Below are positions 16,710-25,262 of a stretch of 64,000 bases of DNA, one piece after another. The translations under genes were made by a program, and so were the position numbers. Numbering within the stretch: the first letter of the stretch is position 1; every line of letters begins with the position of its first letter. The stretch is taken from NCBI GenBank assembly GCA_020344415.1, contig CP070825.1, forward strand, positions 228,235 to 292,234, read 5' to 3'. The notes beneath the pieces are model-generated. The model was not told where the DNA came from and searched no databases. It worked only from the letters and a program-made list of their open reading frames with translations. Origin of the DNA: Candidatus Aminicenantota bacterium. Its GTDB lineage: Bacteria; Acidobacteriota; Aminicenantia; Aminicenantales; Aminicenantaceae.

Positions 16710-18479
16710 ATGAGGAAAGTCTCGATTCCACTCGCCATTATTGTCTTTGCTTTCTTGAGCATGGGGCTGCTTCTATCTCAGGAAAATGCTGAAGATGAGA
16801 AGTTCAAAAAAGTACTAGACACATACTTAGATGAATTGTGGAAATTTTACCCGACTGCTGCCACCCTATGTGGCTATCATAACTATGACAACAAACTAGA
16901 AGATCTCAGCAACAAAAACCTCGAAAAGCGTCACGGAATTCTGGATAAATTCAACCAGGAATTCGTGGCCAAGGTCGATAAATTCCAATTGAGCCCTGAA
17001 CTCCAAATTGACCACGAGATGGTCATTGATGCCTTAGACTTAGAGCTGCTTAAGCACGAAAACCTTGTTCCCTGGGAATATAATCCTATCTTTTACAATG
17101 AGATTTTTATGAATTGCATACGAAGCCTCCTCACCGAAGAATTTGCTCCTATAGGCACTCGATCAAAAAACGCTACAGAGAGGATGAAAAATCTAACAAA
17201 ACTCATCAAACAAGCTAAAGAAAATCTAAAAACTCCTCCTCAAGTTTTCACAGAAGCTGCCATTAAACAATTCCCTGCAATTATGGACTTTTATCGAAAC
17301 GAACTCCCGACGTTAATTGAACAAGTACCTGAAGCTTCCAAGCCCAAATTTCAAGAATACCTGGCAAAAGTTCTTCCCGCCTTGAAAGATTATCAGAATT
17401 TCCTTCAAGGCGAATTGCTTTCTCGCTCTACAGGAAATTTCCGTCTTGGCTCTCAAGCCCATCTAAGGCTTCTCCGTCTTAAAATGCAAAACAGCATTCC
17501 TATCCAAGAACTCATCGCCCAGGCCGAGGCGGATTACAGTAATATCAGAAGAGAAATGGCAATCGTCTGCCTTCCCTATTTCAGAATCATGTATCCAAAC
17601 CTCAGCATGGAACAGCTCACAGCTCAACGGGGGGAAGAAGAATTCCGGAATATAGCCATTAAGGGAGTCTTGGATAAGATAAAAGTAGAGCATACGACAA
17701 AAGATGAGTTTCTGAATGATGTTAAAACTGCTATCGGAGAAGTCAAGAACTTTCTTACTGATAACCAGTTTGTCGAACTACCACAAGAAAATCTCACCAT
17801 TGAACCCATGCCTCTCGAATCACAGGGAATTGCCTGGACACGTCTCGTTTCGCCCGGACTCTATAATGGTTCTAGCACATTCTCCTTTCAGATAACTCCT
17901 TTTCCTGAGGATTGGGGAGAAGAACAAACCTCATCCTTCCTCGAAGAATACAATAAGTTCCTTATTTATTTCTGGACCATCCGTGAAGTTTACCCTGGTT
18001 CATTTGTCCCGTTGTATTACACCCGCAAATATGAATCCATTGTAAGAAGGCTCTACCCCAATATGGCGTTGATTAAAGGTTGGCCAGTATCGCTCGAAGA
18101 GATGCTGATTAAATCAGGTTTCGGAAATTACGACCTAAAGTTGCGCTTGAACCAACTCAAACTACTCCTTAGAACCGTCCTTGATTTCCAGCTCGAACTC
18201 AATATTCATCAAGGGACAATGACTAAAGAACAGGCCATCGCTTATATGACGGGAAGGGGCTTTCAAACTAATGCAGAAGCAGAGAGAAAATGGGAGCATA
18301 TTATTTTAAATCCCGGGCATTGCGCTTATACTTATGTGGGCTACCAGGAAATCCTAGCTATGGAAAAAGAATATAAAAATATAAAAGGGGATTCTTACAA
18401 CCAGAAGGAATTCTTCACGAAGCTACTCAGCTACGGAGCCTTACCTCTCCGTCACTTGAGTAAAAAGATTTTGGAATAG
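16710..18479 (+). CDS. secreted DUF885-family protein lacking the usual metal-binding motif
   Basis: A 589-residue protein with a signal peptide (residues 1 to ~23) and a strong site (GAGGAGG) before the ATG. The helical layout matches DUF885, a gluzincin-like metallopeptidase family: an N-terminal YPTAATLCGYHNYDNKLEDLS, then a central helical part, and a C-terminal GNYDLKLRLNQLKLLLRTVLD and LNPGHCAYTYVGYQEI. Where active relatives carry an HExxPGHH-type zinc site, this protein has TIREVYPGSFVP (about residues 423-434), so both His pairs are gone. It is probably not a standard zinc peptidase. It stands alone between fabH and tatD. Confidence 0.8.
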   Translation: MRKVSIPLAIIVFAFLSMGLLLSQENAEDEKFKKVLDTYLDELWKFYPTAATLCGYHNYDNKLEDLSNKNLEKRHGILDKFNQEFVAKVDKFQLSPELQIDHEMVIDALDLELLKHENLVPWEYNPIFYNEIFMNCIRSLLTEEFAPIGTRSKNATERMKNLTKLIKQAKENLKTPPQVFTEAAIKQFPAIMDFYRNELPTLIEQVPEASKPKFQEYLAKVLPALKDYQNFLQGELLSRSTGNFRLGSQAHLRLLRLKMQNSIPIQELIAQAEADYSNIRREMAIVCLPYFRIMYPNLSMEQLTAQRGEEEFRNIAIKGVLDKIKVEHTTKDEFLNDVKTAIGEVKNFLTDNQFVELPQENLTIEPMPLESQGIAWTRLVSPGLYNGSSTFSFQITPFPEDWGEEQTSSFLEEYNKFLIYFWTIREVYPGSFVPLYYTRKYESIVRRLYPNMALIKGWPVSLEEMLIKSGFGNYDLKLRLNQLKLLLRTVLDFQLELNIHQGTMTKEQAIAYMTGRGFQTNAEAERKWEHIILNPGHCAYTYVGYQEILAMEKEYKNIKGDSYNQKEFFTKLLSYGALPLRHLSKKILE

Positions 18480-18489
18480 CAACTTTTTT

Positions 18490-18662
18490 TGGGGTCAGGT
18501 CTCGTTTTTTGCTTTTTCACCTCTCTTCCTTTACTCTGTTAAATCGTGGGCGAGAGCCACACTTGAGAATTCAATTTAAAAGTGCACTCAATGGGAGGAA
18601 ATAACGATGAGGAGATGTGTTTCTTTAAGGAAAGAAATGTCAAAAAGCAAGACCTGACCCCA
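18490..18662. repeat. REP/MITE-like element with GGGGTCAGGTCT ends
   Basis: Left end TGGGGTCAGGTCT and right end AGACCTGACCCCA are reverse complements, with extended imperfect pairing through a TGCTTTTT segment on both sides. The element fills the whole gap between the DUF885 gene and tatD, and the tatD start lies 11 bases after it. Confidence 0.75.
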
Positions 18663-18673
18663 ATTAATTTGAG

Positions 18674-19489
18674 ATGAAGGAAAATCAAGATCTGGCGCTG
18701 GTCGATTCCCATGCTCATCTGGATATGAAAGAATTTGATAAAGATAGAAATCAAGTTGTTGAAAGGGCATTTGAAAAAGGAATCAGAGCCATTCTCTGTC
18801 CTTCAGATATTACAAACTTCCAGAGCCTTCAAAACACTTTTTCCCTGACTGAAACATACGATAACATCATTGCCGCTGCAGGAGTTCATCCTCATCAAGC
18901 AAAAAATTTCAGCTCAGATTGTATCCGAAAAATAGAAGAGCTTGCTGCAGCCAAAAAAATTTATGCTGTGGGTGAAATTGGACTTGATTTCCATTATAGC
19001 TTTTCTCCATCCAAAACTCAGATAAAGGCATTCCGACACCAGCTCAATATTGCACAAGAGCTTAAACTTCCGGTTGTGGTCCACAGCCGAAAAGCAGGAG
19101 CAGAAGTTGCCCTGGCTGTTAAAGAGGAAAATTTCAGTCGAGGAGGTGTCCTCCATTGTTTCTCCGAAGACTGGGAACTGGCAAAGAGAATGATGAATCT
19201 TAATTTTTTTATTTCCTTCTCTGGGATTTTAACCTTTCTCAATGCCCAGCCCTTAAGGGAGGTGGCAAAAAAAGTGCCCCTGGAGAGACTCTTGGTTGAA
19301 ACCGATTCCCCTTATCTTGCACCAACTCCATATCGAGGAACGAGAAAAAGGAATGAACCTGCCTATATGATCGAAACAGCAAAAATTCTGGCTGAATTAA
19401 AGAATGTCTCTTTGGACAAGCTTGGTTCCATCACATCTCAAAATTTTGAATCTCTTTTTATGTTTGAAATAAAGGATTTGAGATGCTAA
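18674..19489 (+). CDS. tatD: TatD family metal-dependent hydrolase (DNase)
   Basis: A 271-residue TIM-barrel metalloenzyme. Metal ligands are visible: VDSHAHLDM (HxH), the Glu in VGEIGLDF, His in VVHSRKAG, His in LHCFSE and Asp in VETDSPYLAP. Family members are 3'-5' exonucleases acting in DNA repair or RNA/DNA turnover, or D-aminoacyl hydrolases in some cases. The start is just downstream of a REP-like element. The polyprenyl synthase gene follows after 12 bases. Confidence 0.93.
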   Translation: MKENQDLALVDSHAHLDMKEFDKDRNQVVERAFEKGIRAILCPSDITNFQSLQNTFSLTETYDNIIAAAGVHPHQAKNFSSDCIRKIEELAAAKKIYAVGEIGLDFHYSFSPSKTQIKAFRHQLNIAQELKLPVVVHSRKAGAEVALAVKEENFSRGGVLHCFSEDWELAKRMMNLNFFISFSGILTFLNAQPLREVAKKVPLERLLVETDSPYLAPTPYRGTRKRNEPAYMIETAKILAELKNVSLDKLGSITSQNFESLFMFEIKDLRC

Positions 19490-19501
19490 GATAATGCAGT
19501 C

Positions 19502-20506
19502 ATGGTGAGGGCTCAATTGCAAAAAAAAGGCCAAAATTTAAAAGACTTATACGGCGATATTAAGAAAGATATGGATGAAGTCGAAAAGGAGCTAAGACTT
19601 TTCTCTCAATCTCCCAATAAACTTATCGCTGAAATAAGCACATATCTCTTTCAAAAAAGCGGGAAAAGGATAAGACCCGCCCTCCTTGTTCTCTGTTCCA
19701 AATTATTCGACTATAAGGGGAAAGAACACATTCATCTGTCTGCTCTCATTGAGACTATTCACACAGCCAGTCTCATCCATGATGATATCATCGATAATTC
19801 AGAATTCAGGAGGGGAATAGAATCAGTCCATGCCAAATGGGGTCCGAACATAACTGTCCTTTTAGGTGACTATCTCTACATTAAAACCATTGGTCTATCT
19901 CTCCAAAGCAGCTATCCTCAAGTTGTCCAAATTCTGACAGACATTTCTGCTCGAATGATTGAAGGAGAACTGAATGAGTATTACCTGAGCGGAAACTTGA
20001 ATGTGGCTGAAAAGGACTACCTGGATATCATCGACAAGAAGACCGCTTCTCTGTTTTCTGCTGCCTGCCAAATAGGGGGAGTCCTGGGTAACGCTACAAA
20101 AAGAGAAGAAAATATTCTAATAGATTTCGGAAGGAATTTGGGAATTTCTTTTCAGATTATTGACGATCTGCTTGATTTTACAGGAGATGAAAAAACACTG
20201 GGAAAGCCGGTCCTCTCTGATTTAAGCGAAGGCAGGATAACCCTGCCTCTGATATACACTTTGAACAATGACGGCAAAGCCAATCGAAAACGCATTGCAG
20301 AGCTGTTGAAAAATAAAGACCTGGAAAAGGATGCACAAGAGAAGATTCTCGATATTGTTAAATCCAATGGAGCCCTGGAATACACATATCAAAAAGCAGA
20401 AGAATTTTCTCTCAAATCTAAAAGAACAATAGCTCAATTCCCGAAATCCATCCATCGTGACAGCTTAGCTTTGCTGCCAGATTTTGTTTTAAAAAGAAAA
20501 AAATAA
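19502..20506 (+). CDS. polyprenyl diphosphate synthase
   Basis: A 334-residue all-helical trans-prenyltransferase. The first Asp-rich motif is LIHDDIIDNSEFRRG (about residue 93) and the second is IIDDLLDFTGDEKTLGKP (about 220), both needed for Mg-diphosphate binding. KSGKRIRPALLVL is also diagnostic. It elongates isoprenyl diphosphate, probably to an octaprenyl- or heptaprenyl-type chain for a quinone. The N terminus has an extra basic helix. It starts 12 bases after tatD and precedes the CYTH gene. Confidence 0.93.
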   Translation: MVRAQLQKKGQNLKDLYGDIKKDMDEVEKELRLFSQSPNKLIAEISTYLFQKSGKRIRPALLVLCSKLFDYKGKEHIHLSALIETIHTASLIHDDIIDNSEFRRGIESVHAKWGPNITVLLGDYLYIKTIGLSLQSSYPQVVQILTDISARMIEGELNEYYLSGNLNVAEKDYLDIIDKKTASLFSAACQIGGVLGNATKREENILIDFGRNLGISFQIIDDLLDFTGDEKTLGKPVLSDLSEGRITLPLIYTLNNDGKANRKRIAELLKNKDLEKDAQEKILDIVKSNGALEYTYQKAEEFSLKSKRTIAQFPKSIHRDSLALLPDFVLKRKK

Positions 20507-20544
20507 AATATTTTTCTCAATCTGCCTACTCCCTCATAGAAAAA

Positions 20545-21060
20545 ATGATCGAAATCGAGGTAAAAATTAGAATTAACGACATCCCTTCCTTCAGTGAAAA
20601 AATTTCAAATCTTGGCGCTACAGTGGAAAAAGAACGTTTTCTCGAAGAAAATAGCCTCTATGATTTCCGTTCTAAAGCCTTGGAGAAGAAGCAGCAAGCA
20701 CTGAGACTGCGAAGAACAAATAAGAAAATTCTTTTAACCTTTAAAGGCCCTCCACAAAAATCCAGAAAATTTAAAATTAGAGAAGAGCATGAGACAGAAG
20801 TGAGGAACGAGAAACAACTGAGGAAAATCCTTAAATCTTTAGGCCTTCAACCAGTCTTTAATTATCAAAAATATAGGACAGTTTACAGGAAAAAAAATCT
20901 GAAAGTATGCTTGGACGAAATGGATATCGGGAACTTTATAGAGCTTGAAGGCGAAAGGAACGAAATCGCAAAGTTTGCAAAGGCTTTAGGTTTCTCAAAA
21001 GATGAATTCATAAAGCTGGATTATGTCCAACTTATAAAAAATGAAGAGGGGGAAAAATAA
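20545..21060 (+). CDS. CYTH domain protein (class IV adenylate cyclase / CyaB-like)
   Basis: A 171-residue protein with the CYTH signature ExExK at the N terminus (IEIEVKIRI) and a tunnel of alternating charged strands (ALRLRRTNKKILLTFKGP, KFKIREEHETEV, VCLDEMDIGNFIELEGE). CYTH enzymes bind triphosphates with divalent metal; known activities are adenylate cyclase (CyaB), thiamine triphosphatase and inorganic triphosphatase. The length and FIELEGE ending favour the CyaB group, but the activity cannot be fixed from sequence. Confidence 0.88.
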   Translation: MIEIEVKIRINDIPSFSEKISNLGATVEKERFLEENSLYDFRSKALEKKQQALRLRRTNKKILLTFKGPPQKSRKFKIREEHETEVRNEKQLRKILKSLGLQPVFNYQKYRTVYRKKNLKVCLDEMDIGNFIELEGERNEIAKFAKALGFSKDEFIKLDYVQLIKNEEGEK

Positions 21061-21083
21061 AGATACTTTGAAACCAATCTCTT

Positions 21084-21413
21084 TTAAGTTTTTTCTTTCT
21101 TCTTATTTCCTTTTGGCTTCTTTTGAGCCGCTTTCTTAGGTTTTTTCTTCTTTTTTTCAGATGTCTCTATGCTCTCTTCTTCTCTAATTTCTTCGCCGAT
21201 AAAGATATCCCCGGCCTCATGGGCTTCTTCTTTTTTGGGCTGAATTATTTCATAATCTACTAATCCTGCCATTACTTCTGCCTGGGCAATACGAATCAGA
21301 TTCCTTGATTTTGTTTTTATCTTTGGCTTGGCTCCCTGTAATAGCTGCTTCGCTCTTTTTGAGGCCAGGATTACAAATCTAAATTTACTATCTAAGTCGC
21401 CGTAACGCTCCAA
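21084..21413 (-). CDS. rpoZ: RNA polymerase omega subunit-like protein with Lys-rich tail
   Basis: A 109-residue protein. Residues ~5-60 match omega: FRFVILASKRAKQLLQGA, then NLIRIAQAEVMAGLVDYEI. Omega helps assemble RNA polymerase. The start is TTG, with GAGGAG 6 bases upstream. The C-terminal 35 residues are a low-complexity Lys/Glu tail (KKKKKPKKAAQKK) beyond the usual omega core. The four-gene operon lies upstream on the same strand, separated by about 90 bases. Confidence 0.75.
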   Translation of the reverse strand: MERYGDLDSKFRFVILASKRAKQLLQGAKPKIKTKSRNLIRIAQAEVMAGLVDYEIIQPKKEEAHEAGDIFIGEEIREEESIETSEKKKKKPKKAAQKKPKGNKKKEKT

Positions 21414-21501
21414 CTAATCTCCTCTCTGTCTATAGATTCTTCTATTTAAATAAGTAAGATAACAAAAATACGATAGGAATTCAATAGGTATAAATCTCTG
21501 T

Positions 21502-22602
21502 CTATCGTACATACACATAATTAAATTGTCCGCCTTTCAAATAAAACTGGCTATATGGAGTAATCAAACCAGGAGGCATTTTTTCAGGTCCAGTGACTTC
21601 ACAAAGCGTGCATCTTAATCCTTTGATCGTAATTCCTTCACCTCTTATAGAAGGAATGGCCAATGCTACGAATAAATGTTCAGGAATCTCTATCAATAGA
21701 ATGGGGTATCTCCTGAAGTTTATCCACATAGAGGCAAAAGTTACTCCCTTAGAATCGCAATCTCCGAAATTATTGGCGAGAACTTTAAGAGGCACCCAAA
21801 ATCCCAGGATCCGTTTGTTATTTTCCTCGAGAGAGGGGATTCCAAATTTTATTTCCTGGATAAAGGCCAACATTAATTCTAAGAATTGATAAATGCTAAA
21901 ATTTTTCTTAATTTCTCTCATGCTTTTGACTATATGCTTAACCCTTGATCTATTGTTTTCTACACACTGAGCATAATCAACGGCAATTCTCTTCCCGATA
22001 ACCCTCAAACTTTTCTCTTCTAAGAAAATCTTGCTCCTTTTTTTTTGTTCTTTTTCTATTTTCTTTAAGTATGCCTTCTGCTCCTTTGCAAGTTTATCTG
22101 TGATCTTTTTGAACTCAGACTTCGCTTCTTTATAGTGACTTGGAGATGCAGAAAGTTTGAGACCGAAGCTCTTAAGAGTGATGTTTCTGATGGAAATGTA
22201 TTGAGGATATTTGCTTTTTGCTATTTCCCTGGTAACAAATTCCTTTAAATAAACTATCATCTCTTCTTTCATTTTTTCAATATGCTCATCCACATATTTC
22301 TTTAAATCTTCTGGATAGTAGCCGAACTCGCGCTCTGAAAGAGATAGCTGTTGTTTTGAAATGGGAAAAGTCAGACAGTATGGATTACTCATAAAATCCT
22401 TCCATCCATAAGTGAGCTCATACTCGTCTTCTTTTTCCTGTCTTTCAAAAAAGTTCAAATTTATGTCAGACTCACTTTTTTGTCCTGAATCAGAAAAGCC
22501 TGGCATGCTTGAGAACTCATTTCTATCAAGACTAGATGCCAGCAGAGTCAAACCGATTATTAATAAGAAGACAACCGAAATGTATAGGATGGCTATTCTC
22601 AT
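21502..22602 (-). CDS. membrane-anchored transglutaminase-like protein
   Basis: A 366-residue protein with an N-terminal membrane anchor (residues ~3-23), a long charged, coiled-coil-like middle (about 100-200), and a C-terminal transglutaminase-like cysteine-protease core. The triad is readable as Cys282 in FGDCDSKGV, His309 in PEHLFVA and Glu335 in LCEVTGP. Such domains act as peptidases, amidases or crosslinkers. It is last in an operon with DUF350, pseudopilin-like and HTH genes, 9 bases after DUF350. DUF350 proteins are known to neighbour peptide- or polyamine-modifying enzymes in other phyla; the substrate here is unknown. Confidence 0.72.
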   Translation of the reverse strand: MRIAILYISVVFLLIIGLTLLASSLDRNEFSSMPGFSDSGQKSESDINLNFFERQEKEDEYELTYGWKDFMSNPYCLTFPISKQQLSLSEREFGYYPEDLKKYVDEHIEKMKEEMIVYLKEFVTREIAKSKYPQYISIRNITLKSFGLKLSASPSHYKEAKSEFKKITDKLAKEQKAYLKKIEKEQKKRSKIFLEEKSLRVIGKRIAVDYAQCVENNRSRVKHIVKSMREIKKNFSIYQFLELMLAFIQEIKFGIPSLEENNKRILGFWVPLKVLANNFGDCDSKGVTFASMWINFRRYPILLIEIPEHLFVALAIPSIRGEGITIKGLRCTLCEVTGPEKMPPGLITPYSQFYLKGGQFNYVYVR

Positions 22603-22611
22603 CCAGTATTG

Positions 22612-23148
22612 CTACCTGAGAGGAATAGCCCCAACCTCTGGAAAAGGAATTAATGCCTTTGTAAGGCCCGAAACTCCCTGGCTAATTAACAGACAGATTG
22701 CGATTACAAAAAGGGACATGAACAGGGCGACTGCTAAGTTGTTGTTTTTTATCTCTTCGTATTGATCTATTCTTGGTGTCAATTTATTGAAGAGCCAGAA
22801 ACTGAAAAGAATACAGACTATAGCCAGAATTCCTGCCAGGACTACATACCCAACACCTAAACCTATCATTTTTAGAAAATTAGCAACGCCTTTTTCCTTA
22901 CCCATGACATAAATATGAATGACAGCCATAACCGGATAAACGGCCTGCTTAACGACTATCGCCTCGCCTAAGAGAACACTCCCCAAAATAATTCCCACAG
23001 AAGTATTTTTCTTCCTAAGCTGGCGTTCTTCATCAAATCTATGGGTCAGAATCAGAAAGAGTCGGTAGGAGCCGAATATCAGAATAAAACTTATGAGAAT
23101 AGCAACGAAAAATTCTAGTAACCCAAATATTATTTGTTGAATGCCCAT
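22612..23148 (-). CDS. DUF350 family membrane protein
   Basis: A 178-residue polytopic protein with about five transmembrane segments. It has the internal duplication typical of DUF350 (YjfL-like): each half has a helix pair followed by a charged loop and GxxLGEAIVVKQ or NNNLAVALFMSLFVI. Function is unknown; family members form small membrane-embedded partners of peptide-modifying systems. It starts 14 bases after the pseudopilin-like gene and is followed by the transglutaminase-like gene. Confidence 0.8.
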   Translation of the reverse strand: MGIQQIIFGLLEFFVAILISFILIFGSYRLFLILTHRFDEERQLRKKNTSVGIILGSVLLGEAIVVKQAVYPVMAVIHIYVMGKEKGVANFLKMIGLGVGYVVLAGILAIVCILFSFWLFNKLTPRIDQYEEIKNNNLAVALFMSLFVIAICLLISQGVSGLTKALIPFPEVGAIPLR

Positions 23149-23162
23149 CTCTCAGCCTTGAG

Positions 23163-23531
23163 TTAGTAGTCTACAATTATATCGTCCTCTGTATCAAAGG
23201 TTCTATCTTTTCCGGCAGAGGTGAGGCGAAAATCGTTCTCGGACAGTTTTTCGTATCTAATTGTGGTTCCCCATGCATCTAAGCTCGACGTAGAACGAAG
23301 ACCTATAGCTTTTCTTAGCTCTTCAAGGCTTTCCGGAGTCTCCCCTTCCACTGCAACAAAAGTAGCAATAGATCTTCCTAAAGCTCTCATGTTTGTTTCT
23401 GTCGCTTTAGTCTTTAGATTATCGAATCTTTCGATTTCTTTAACAGGCTGATTTTCTCCTCCGCTTTTGGCTAGCCAGAGGATTCCAATTACAACTAAAA
23501 CCAGAAGGGTTAATGCCAATAGTCCTCTCAT
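23163..23531 (-). CDS. membrane-anchored GspG-like (pseudopilin C-terminal) protein
   Basis: A 122-residue protein: an N-terminal transmembrane helix (RGLLALTLLVLVVIGILWL), a helix, then a GspG-like beta domain with SLDAWGTTIRYE and the calcium-loop-like SAGKDRTFDTEDDI at the C terminus. It lacks the prepilin GFTLIE motif, so it is anchored but not processed as a pilin. Its ATG overlaps the stop of the HTH gene (ATGA). It may be an assembly or sensor module in this operon; role unknown. Confidence 0.78.
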   Translation of the reverse strand: MRGLLALTLLVLVVIGILWLAKSGGENQPVKEIERFDNLKTKATETNMRALGRSIATFVAVEGETPESLEELRKAIGLRSTSSLDAWGTTIRYEKLSENDFRLTSAGKDRTFDTEDDIIVDY

Positions 23532-23725
23532 CCTGTCTCCTTCCCCTCCAAGAAAGAAATCAAATCCTCTTCATTGACCCACCATTGCCGGCCTATTTTT
23601 TGGGCTTTAATCCTTCCAGAACCAACCAGACGAAGTGCTGTCACCTTGCTTATCTGGAGCTTTTCTTGAATATCCTTTAAAGAATACTGTTGGATTATCT
23701 TGGACCCAAGCCATATGGTTCTCAT
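23528..23725 (-). CDS. excisionase/MerR-type helix-turn-helix protein
   Basis: A 65-residue protein with the xis-family winged HTH: YSLKDIQEKLQISKVTALRLVGSGRIKAQKIGRQWWV followed by EEDLISFL. Such proteins bind DNA and often act as small transcription factors. It is the first gene of the four-gene minus-strand operon, so it may control it. Upstream DNA (23726-23800) is very AT-rich, as expected of its promoter. Confidence 0.8.
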   Translation of the reverse strand: MRTIWLGSKIIQQYSLKDIQEKLQISKVTALRLVGSGRIKAQKIGRQWWVNEEDLISFLEGKETG

Positions 23726-23965
23726 TTACTTATCTATACTTTTATATACTTTATTTAATCATATTATATAAATAACTACCTATAGTTTGTCAAGAATTTT
23801 TTTTATTTATTTTTGTTTTCAAAACGTAATCTCAAAAGTAGTTCCCCCCTCAACCTCAGCTATACCAGACTCAGCCTCTCTCCGGAGGCCTAGGAAAATC
23901 TCACAACCATAGTTTAGAAAAAATCAAAAGATGTTGAAAGTAGAACGACTTGAAAAGACTGAAAA

Positions 23966-24005
23966 AAAAAGGGCACTGTCTCATGATTTGAGAGAGTACC
24001 CTTTT
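23966..24005 (-). terminator. terminator-like hairpin downstream of cspA
   Basis: Imperfect stem AAAAGGG-c-ACT-g-TCTC against GAGA-g-AGT-a-CCCTTTT with an ATGATTT loop, ending in a T run on the minus strand. It lies just beyond the cspA stop. Elsewhere between 23726 and 24024 nothing else is recognisable. Confidence 0.6.
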
Positions 24006-24024
24006 AGCATTGAGTAAAGGGGCG

Positions 24025-24225
24025 TTAAACTACAGTTACATTTGTTGCCGCAGGCCCTTTTTGACCCTGCTCTATGTCAAAGGTAACTTTATCGCCTTCA
24101 TTGAGAGACTTAAAACCGGCTGCGTTGATTGCTGAATGATGAACAAACACATCCGGACCATCTTCCTGTTCAATAAAGCCAAAGCCTTTACTGCTGTTGA
24201 ACCATTTAACTGTTCCACTAGCCAT
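24025..24225 (-). CDS. cspA: cold shock domain protein
   Basis: A 66-residue single cold-shock domain with both RNA-binding motifs: RNP1 KGFGFIEQ and RNP2 VFVHHSAI. It begins [15 protein letters not shown], the family hallmark. It binds single-stranded RNA/DNA as an RNA chaperone. GAAAGGAG precedes the ATG, after a leader of unknown length. The transcript likely ends at the hairpin at 23966-24005. Confidence 0.97.
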   Translation of the reverse strand: MASGTVKWFNSSKGFGFIEQEDGPDVFVHHSAINAAGFKSLNEGDKVTFDIEQGQKGPAATNVTVV

Positions 24226-24426
24226 AGTGACGTACTCCTTTCATAAAATTATCAATGTCTCAAACTGGAGGGTGCCACTTTAACAAATGGATACTGCCTT
24301 CAGAACGAAACCGGCCCACCATCATCTGGAGGACCTTTCTTGACTTTGAATATTATAACATGTTTCTTAAATAAAGTCAGTAGAATATATGTTTTATCAG
24401 TCCTTTTTTGAAAAGCAGTAATAAGA

Positions 24427-24545
24427 TCAATTATTTTTCAGCCCAACCAGCCTCTTCTTTGCATCCTCAAACTCAGGAAGGCCTGGATAAGCGTCTTTCC
24501 AGAGGGTGATAAAGAGATCTGGCAGTATTGATTTCAAAGGCAACT
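24427..24545 (-). pseudogene. remnant of a C-terminal coding tail (copy A)
   Basis: On the minus strand, about 35 codons read LFITLWKDAYPGLPEFEDA then KKRLVGLKNN before a TGA at 24427. A second, similar tail ends at 25263. The two share LWKDA-x-PG, EDA-x-KRL and GL. No start or upstream domain is intact. Each is probably the leftover 3' end of a TPR-type gene of a larger family. Apart from this, 24226-24577 holds nothing I can name. Confidence 0.55.
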
Positions 24546-24577
24546 AAAGTGCAACATTTTGCGTTATACTATTAGAG

Positions 24578-25258
24578 ATGAGTTATTCAAAATCAAAGAT
24601 ATATATCTTCTTTACGGCTTTCAGCCTTCTCTATTCTCTTTCAGTCCCCTCATTGGCTCAACCTCAATCCCAATCTTTCTCCTTAACCCTCTCTGGAGGC
24701 TTTCTGTTCAACACGACATTCGGAAGGCTCAACCCGCTTCCTAACACAGCTGATGTCCCAGAAATCATTATTTCTCTCGAGAATAAAGGCGCTTCATTCG
24801 GACTTAGCCTGGGGTATTTGATCACAGATCGAATCGAACTCCAAGGAATATTTAATTACAGCCGCGCAGAAATAATGAATGAAGTTGGGATCGGCCTTGC
24901 CGGCATTCCCCTGGGCAAAACCAAGGTCTCGGACACGAAAAGCTTTTATTATAGCGGAAACATCCTCTTCTACTTTCCGCTCAATCGGACTTCCCCTTTT
25001 TTGACAGTTGGTTTGGGAGCAGCGACTATGAGGCCAACAAACTTTCGCTCCCGTACAAAGCTCTTTTTAAACTTCGGAGCCGGGATTAGATTCAAACTAT
25101 CCCGGCATCTCTCCACGTCCCTGGAAATTAAAGACTATATAAGTTTCTTCAACTACCCTGAGGACTTCGAGGTCTTCTTTCCAGCCATCTATTCCCCTGA
25201 TTTTAAAAAATCCCAGCATCGCCTGGGCATCCATGCCAGCCTGAGCTACACCTTTTGA
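24578..25258 (+). CDS. outer-membrane beta-barrel protein
   Basis: A 226-residue protein with a signal peptide (about residues 1-27, ending SLAQ) and alternating amphipathic strands (FSLTLSGGFLFNTTFGRL, SFGLSLGYLITDRIELQGIF, FLTVGLGAATM) closing with the aromatic C-terminal strand LGIHASLSYTF. The C-terminal Phe is the usual signal for BAM insertion. It is probably an eight-stranded OmpW/OmpA-barrel-like protein of unknown role. The gene is flanked on both sides by similar coding remnants. Confidence 0.8.
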   Translation: MSYSKSKIYIFFTAFSLLYSLSVPSLAQPQSQSFSLTLSGGFLFNTTFGRLNPLPNTADVPEIIISLENKGASFGLSLGYLITDRIELQGIFNYSRAEIMNEVGIGLAGIPLGKTKVSDTKSFYYSGNILFYFPLNRTSPFLTVGLGAATMRPTNFRSRTKLFLNFGAGIRFKLSRHLSTSLEIKDYISFFNYPEDFEVFFPAIYSPDFKKSQHRLGIHASLSYTF

Positions 25259-25262
25259 GCAA

